64,000 bases of DNA, from contig NZ_WSTB01000004.1 in NCBI RefSeq assembly GCF_009789235.1, positions 1 through 64,000 on the forward strand. Reading direction: 5' to 3'. The notes beneath the pieces are model-generated. The model made no database searches. It was not told where the DNA came from and saw only the letters and a list, made by a program, of their open reading frames with translations. Positions 62,526 through 64,000 of the stretch are shown here, piece after piece (positions within the stretch are counted from its first letter, which is position 1; every line of letters starts with the position of its first letter). The position numbers and the translations under genes are program-made. The stretch comes from Flavobacterium hydrocarbonoxydans (lineage in GTDB: Bacteria > Bacteroidota > Bacteroidia > Flavobacteriales > Flavobacteriaceae).

Positions 62526-64000
62526 TTAAAGGTGAGTAGTTTTATTTTTATTATCTATATAAATTAATCCAATTACAAAACACACTGAGGCTATGATGAT
62601 AGGATACCAAAGCCCATCCAGATAGTAATCGCTTTTGCCGGATGCTTTGGCATGTGTTACAAAATAGGTGGAAATAGCCGGAAGTAAACCACCAAAAATT
62701 CCATTTCCTACATGGTAAGGCAAAGACATCGATGTATATCTGATTTTTGTTGGAAACATTTCAACTAGAAAAGCAGCAATAGGCCCATATACCATGGTCA
62801 CAAATAAAACCTGAACAAAGACCAAGAATATCAAGGCCCATTTGTCTTGCAGATTAATCGTAATCGACTTAGTGATCTGAGGTTCTTTTTTATGGGCAAA
62901 ATGAGTCTTTTTCTCTATTAAAAATGTACCATCATTGTAGGTTTTCTGCGTAGTATAAATAGAATCTTTATCCTTATTGATCTCCAGGTTTTGTTTTGTT
63001 TCAGAGAGAAGTTCTGTTTTAAGAGCCAGATCTGTTGTCTCATACATCGTTCTGTAAATAGGTCTGTACAATAGGATAGCCAATAACATTCCGCCTAGCA
63101 TAATATATTTTCGGCCTACTTTATCACTCAGCCATCCAAAGACAATAAAAAACGGAGTTCCTAATAACAACGCAATTCCCAGTAACTCATCTACCTGCGA
63201 TGAATCGATATTCATAACAGTCTTCATGAAACTCATGGCATAAAACTGACCGGTGTACCAAACAACGCCCTGCCCCATAGTTGCTCCAAATAGTGCCAGC
63301 AATACAAACTTTAAATTATAGCGATTCCCGAAACTTTCCTTCAGCGGATTAGCACTGGTGGTACCTTCTTTTTTTGCCTTAGCAAATACAGGAGATTCAT
63401 CCATGTTTTTCCTGATGAGGTACGAAACACCTACCATTACGATAGAAACCCAAAAAGGAACACGCCATCCCCAGGTATCAAAATCTTCGGGAGTAAGGAT
63501 ATTTTTAGTAGCCAGAATTACCATCAACGAAATAAATAATCCAACGGTGGCTGTAGTCTGAATCCAGGATGTCCAATAGCCTTTTTGACCCGCAGGAGAG
63601 TGCTCAGCTACGTAGGTTGCAGCTCCGCCATATTCGCCGCCAAGAGCCAAACCCTGAAGCAGACGTAATAACAATACCAATACAGGAGCCATAAAGCCAA
63701 TAGTATCATAACTAGGGATACAGCCTATCAAAAAAGTAGAACCGCCCATTAATAATAAAGTAGCCATGAAGGTATATTTTCTTCCAATGATGTCTCCTAA
63801 TCTTCCAAAGAATAAAGCACCAAAAGGACGTACTACAAAACCGGCAGCAAAAGTAGCAAGAGTAGATAAAAAGGCAGCGGTAGGATTGTCACTAGGGAAG
63901 AACTTGGTTGAAATCACGACGGCTAAACTTCCGAAAATATAGAAATCATACCATTCGATCATTGTGCCCATTGAGGAGGCGGAAATTACTTTCCAAATGC
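62526..64000 (-). CDS. MFS transporter, metabolite:H+ symporter type (partial)
   Basis: The frame is open to the window edge, so the 5' end is missing; the visible part has at least 490 residues. Upstream of GTMIEWYDFYIFGSLAVVIS the frame reads IWKVISASSM, as expected for the family, so the true start lies beyond 64000. Family motifs: RPFGALFFGRLGDIIGRKYTF, GLALGGEYGGAATYVAEHSP and GWRVPFWVSI. A polar insertion of about 80 residues (roughly LLSETKQNLEINKDKD to HFAHKKEPQITKSITIN) separates two membrane segments in the second half. The substrate is unknown; dicarboxylates, osmolytes and shikimate are used by relatives. Confidence 0.87.
   Translation of the reverse strand, partial: IWKVISASSMGTMIEWYDFYIFGSLAVVISTKFFPSDNPTAAFLSTLATFAAGFVVRPFGALFFGRLGDIIGRKYTFMATLLLMGGSTFLIGCIPSYDTIGFMAPVLVLLLRLLQGLALGGEYGGAATYVAEHSPAGQKGYWTSWIQTTATVGLFISLMVILATKNILTPEDFDTWGWRVPFWVSIVMVGVSYLIRKNMDESPVFAKAKKEGTTSANPLKESFGNRYNLKFVLLALFGATMGQGVVWYTGQFYAMSFMKTVMNIDSSQVDELLGIALLLGTPFFIVFGWLSDKVGRKYIMLGGMLLAILLYRPIYRTMYETTDLALKTELLSETKQNLEINKDKDSIYTTQKTYNDGTFLIEKKTHFAHKKEPQITKSITINLQDKWALIFLVFVQVLFVTMVYGPIAAFLVEMFPTKIRYTSMSLPYHVGNGIFGGLLPAISTYFVTHAKASGKSDYYLDGLWYPIIIASVCFVIGLIYIDNKNKTTHL

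Overview
The window is chromosomal DNA from a Bacteroidota member, most likely Flavobacterium or a close relative. The signs are low GC, TAnnTTTG-type -7 promoter boxes, A-rich leaders without Shine-Dalgarno motifs, SusC/SusD and TonB-dependent receptors, a type IX secretion C-terminal domain, and a bacterial mevalonate pathway. No prophage, integrase, transposase or CRISPR array was seen. The right edge cuts a transporter gene.

Layout. 1-2.7 kb: 5S rRNA end of an rrn operon, a HAD phosphatase, a DUF1080 lipoprotein, a small membrane protein and tRNA-Leu(UAG). 2.8-8.6 kb: M20 dipeptidase; a lipoprotein-BlaI-M56 peptidase signalling unit behind a consensus promoter with two BlaI-like operators; a saccharopine dehydrogenase-like enzyme; a DUF423 protein. 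8.8-16 kb: PEP carboxykinase; beta-propeller phytase with its own TonB receptor; a DUF4407 protein. 16-21 kb: AraC regulator divergent from a XusA/XusB-like siderophore receptor pair. 21-31.5 kb: housekeeping and unknown genes including hemW, ruvC, a flippase-like protein with a glycosyltransferase, and DUF456/DUF937 proteins. 31.5-37.9 kb: rluB-like gene, then a UbiA prenyltransferase, DUF502, mevalonate kinase and mevalonate diphosphate decarboxylase series in which a RelE/ParE toxin-antitoxin pair sits in line; tspO is divergent. 38-41.4 kb: phosphoglycolate phosphatase-like, HI0933 flavoprotein and GDPD genes.

41.6-62.3 kb is a starch/maltodextrin utilisation locus. On the minus strand lie two GH13 amylases, a GH97 alpha-glucosidase, a GH65 phosphorylase, beta-phosphoglucomutase, an SLC45-type MFS importer and a LacI regulator. 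On the plus strand lie susC, susD, susE and a large T9SS-targeted GH13 amylase. The implied route is surface cleavage, SusCD import, periplasmic trimming, import through the MFS carrier, then phosphorolysis and mutase to glucose 6-phosphate.

The least explained part is the intergenic DNA. At least seven families of dispersed hairpin or palindromic repeats fill gaps between genes. Some reach exactly from a stop codon to the next start codon, and some lie between divergent promoters. Successive gaps of the minus-strand starch cluster carry different families.
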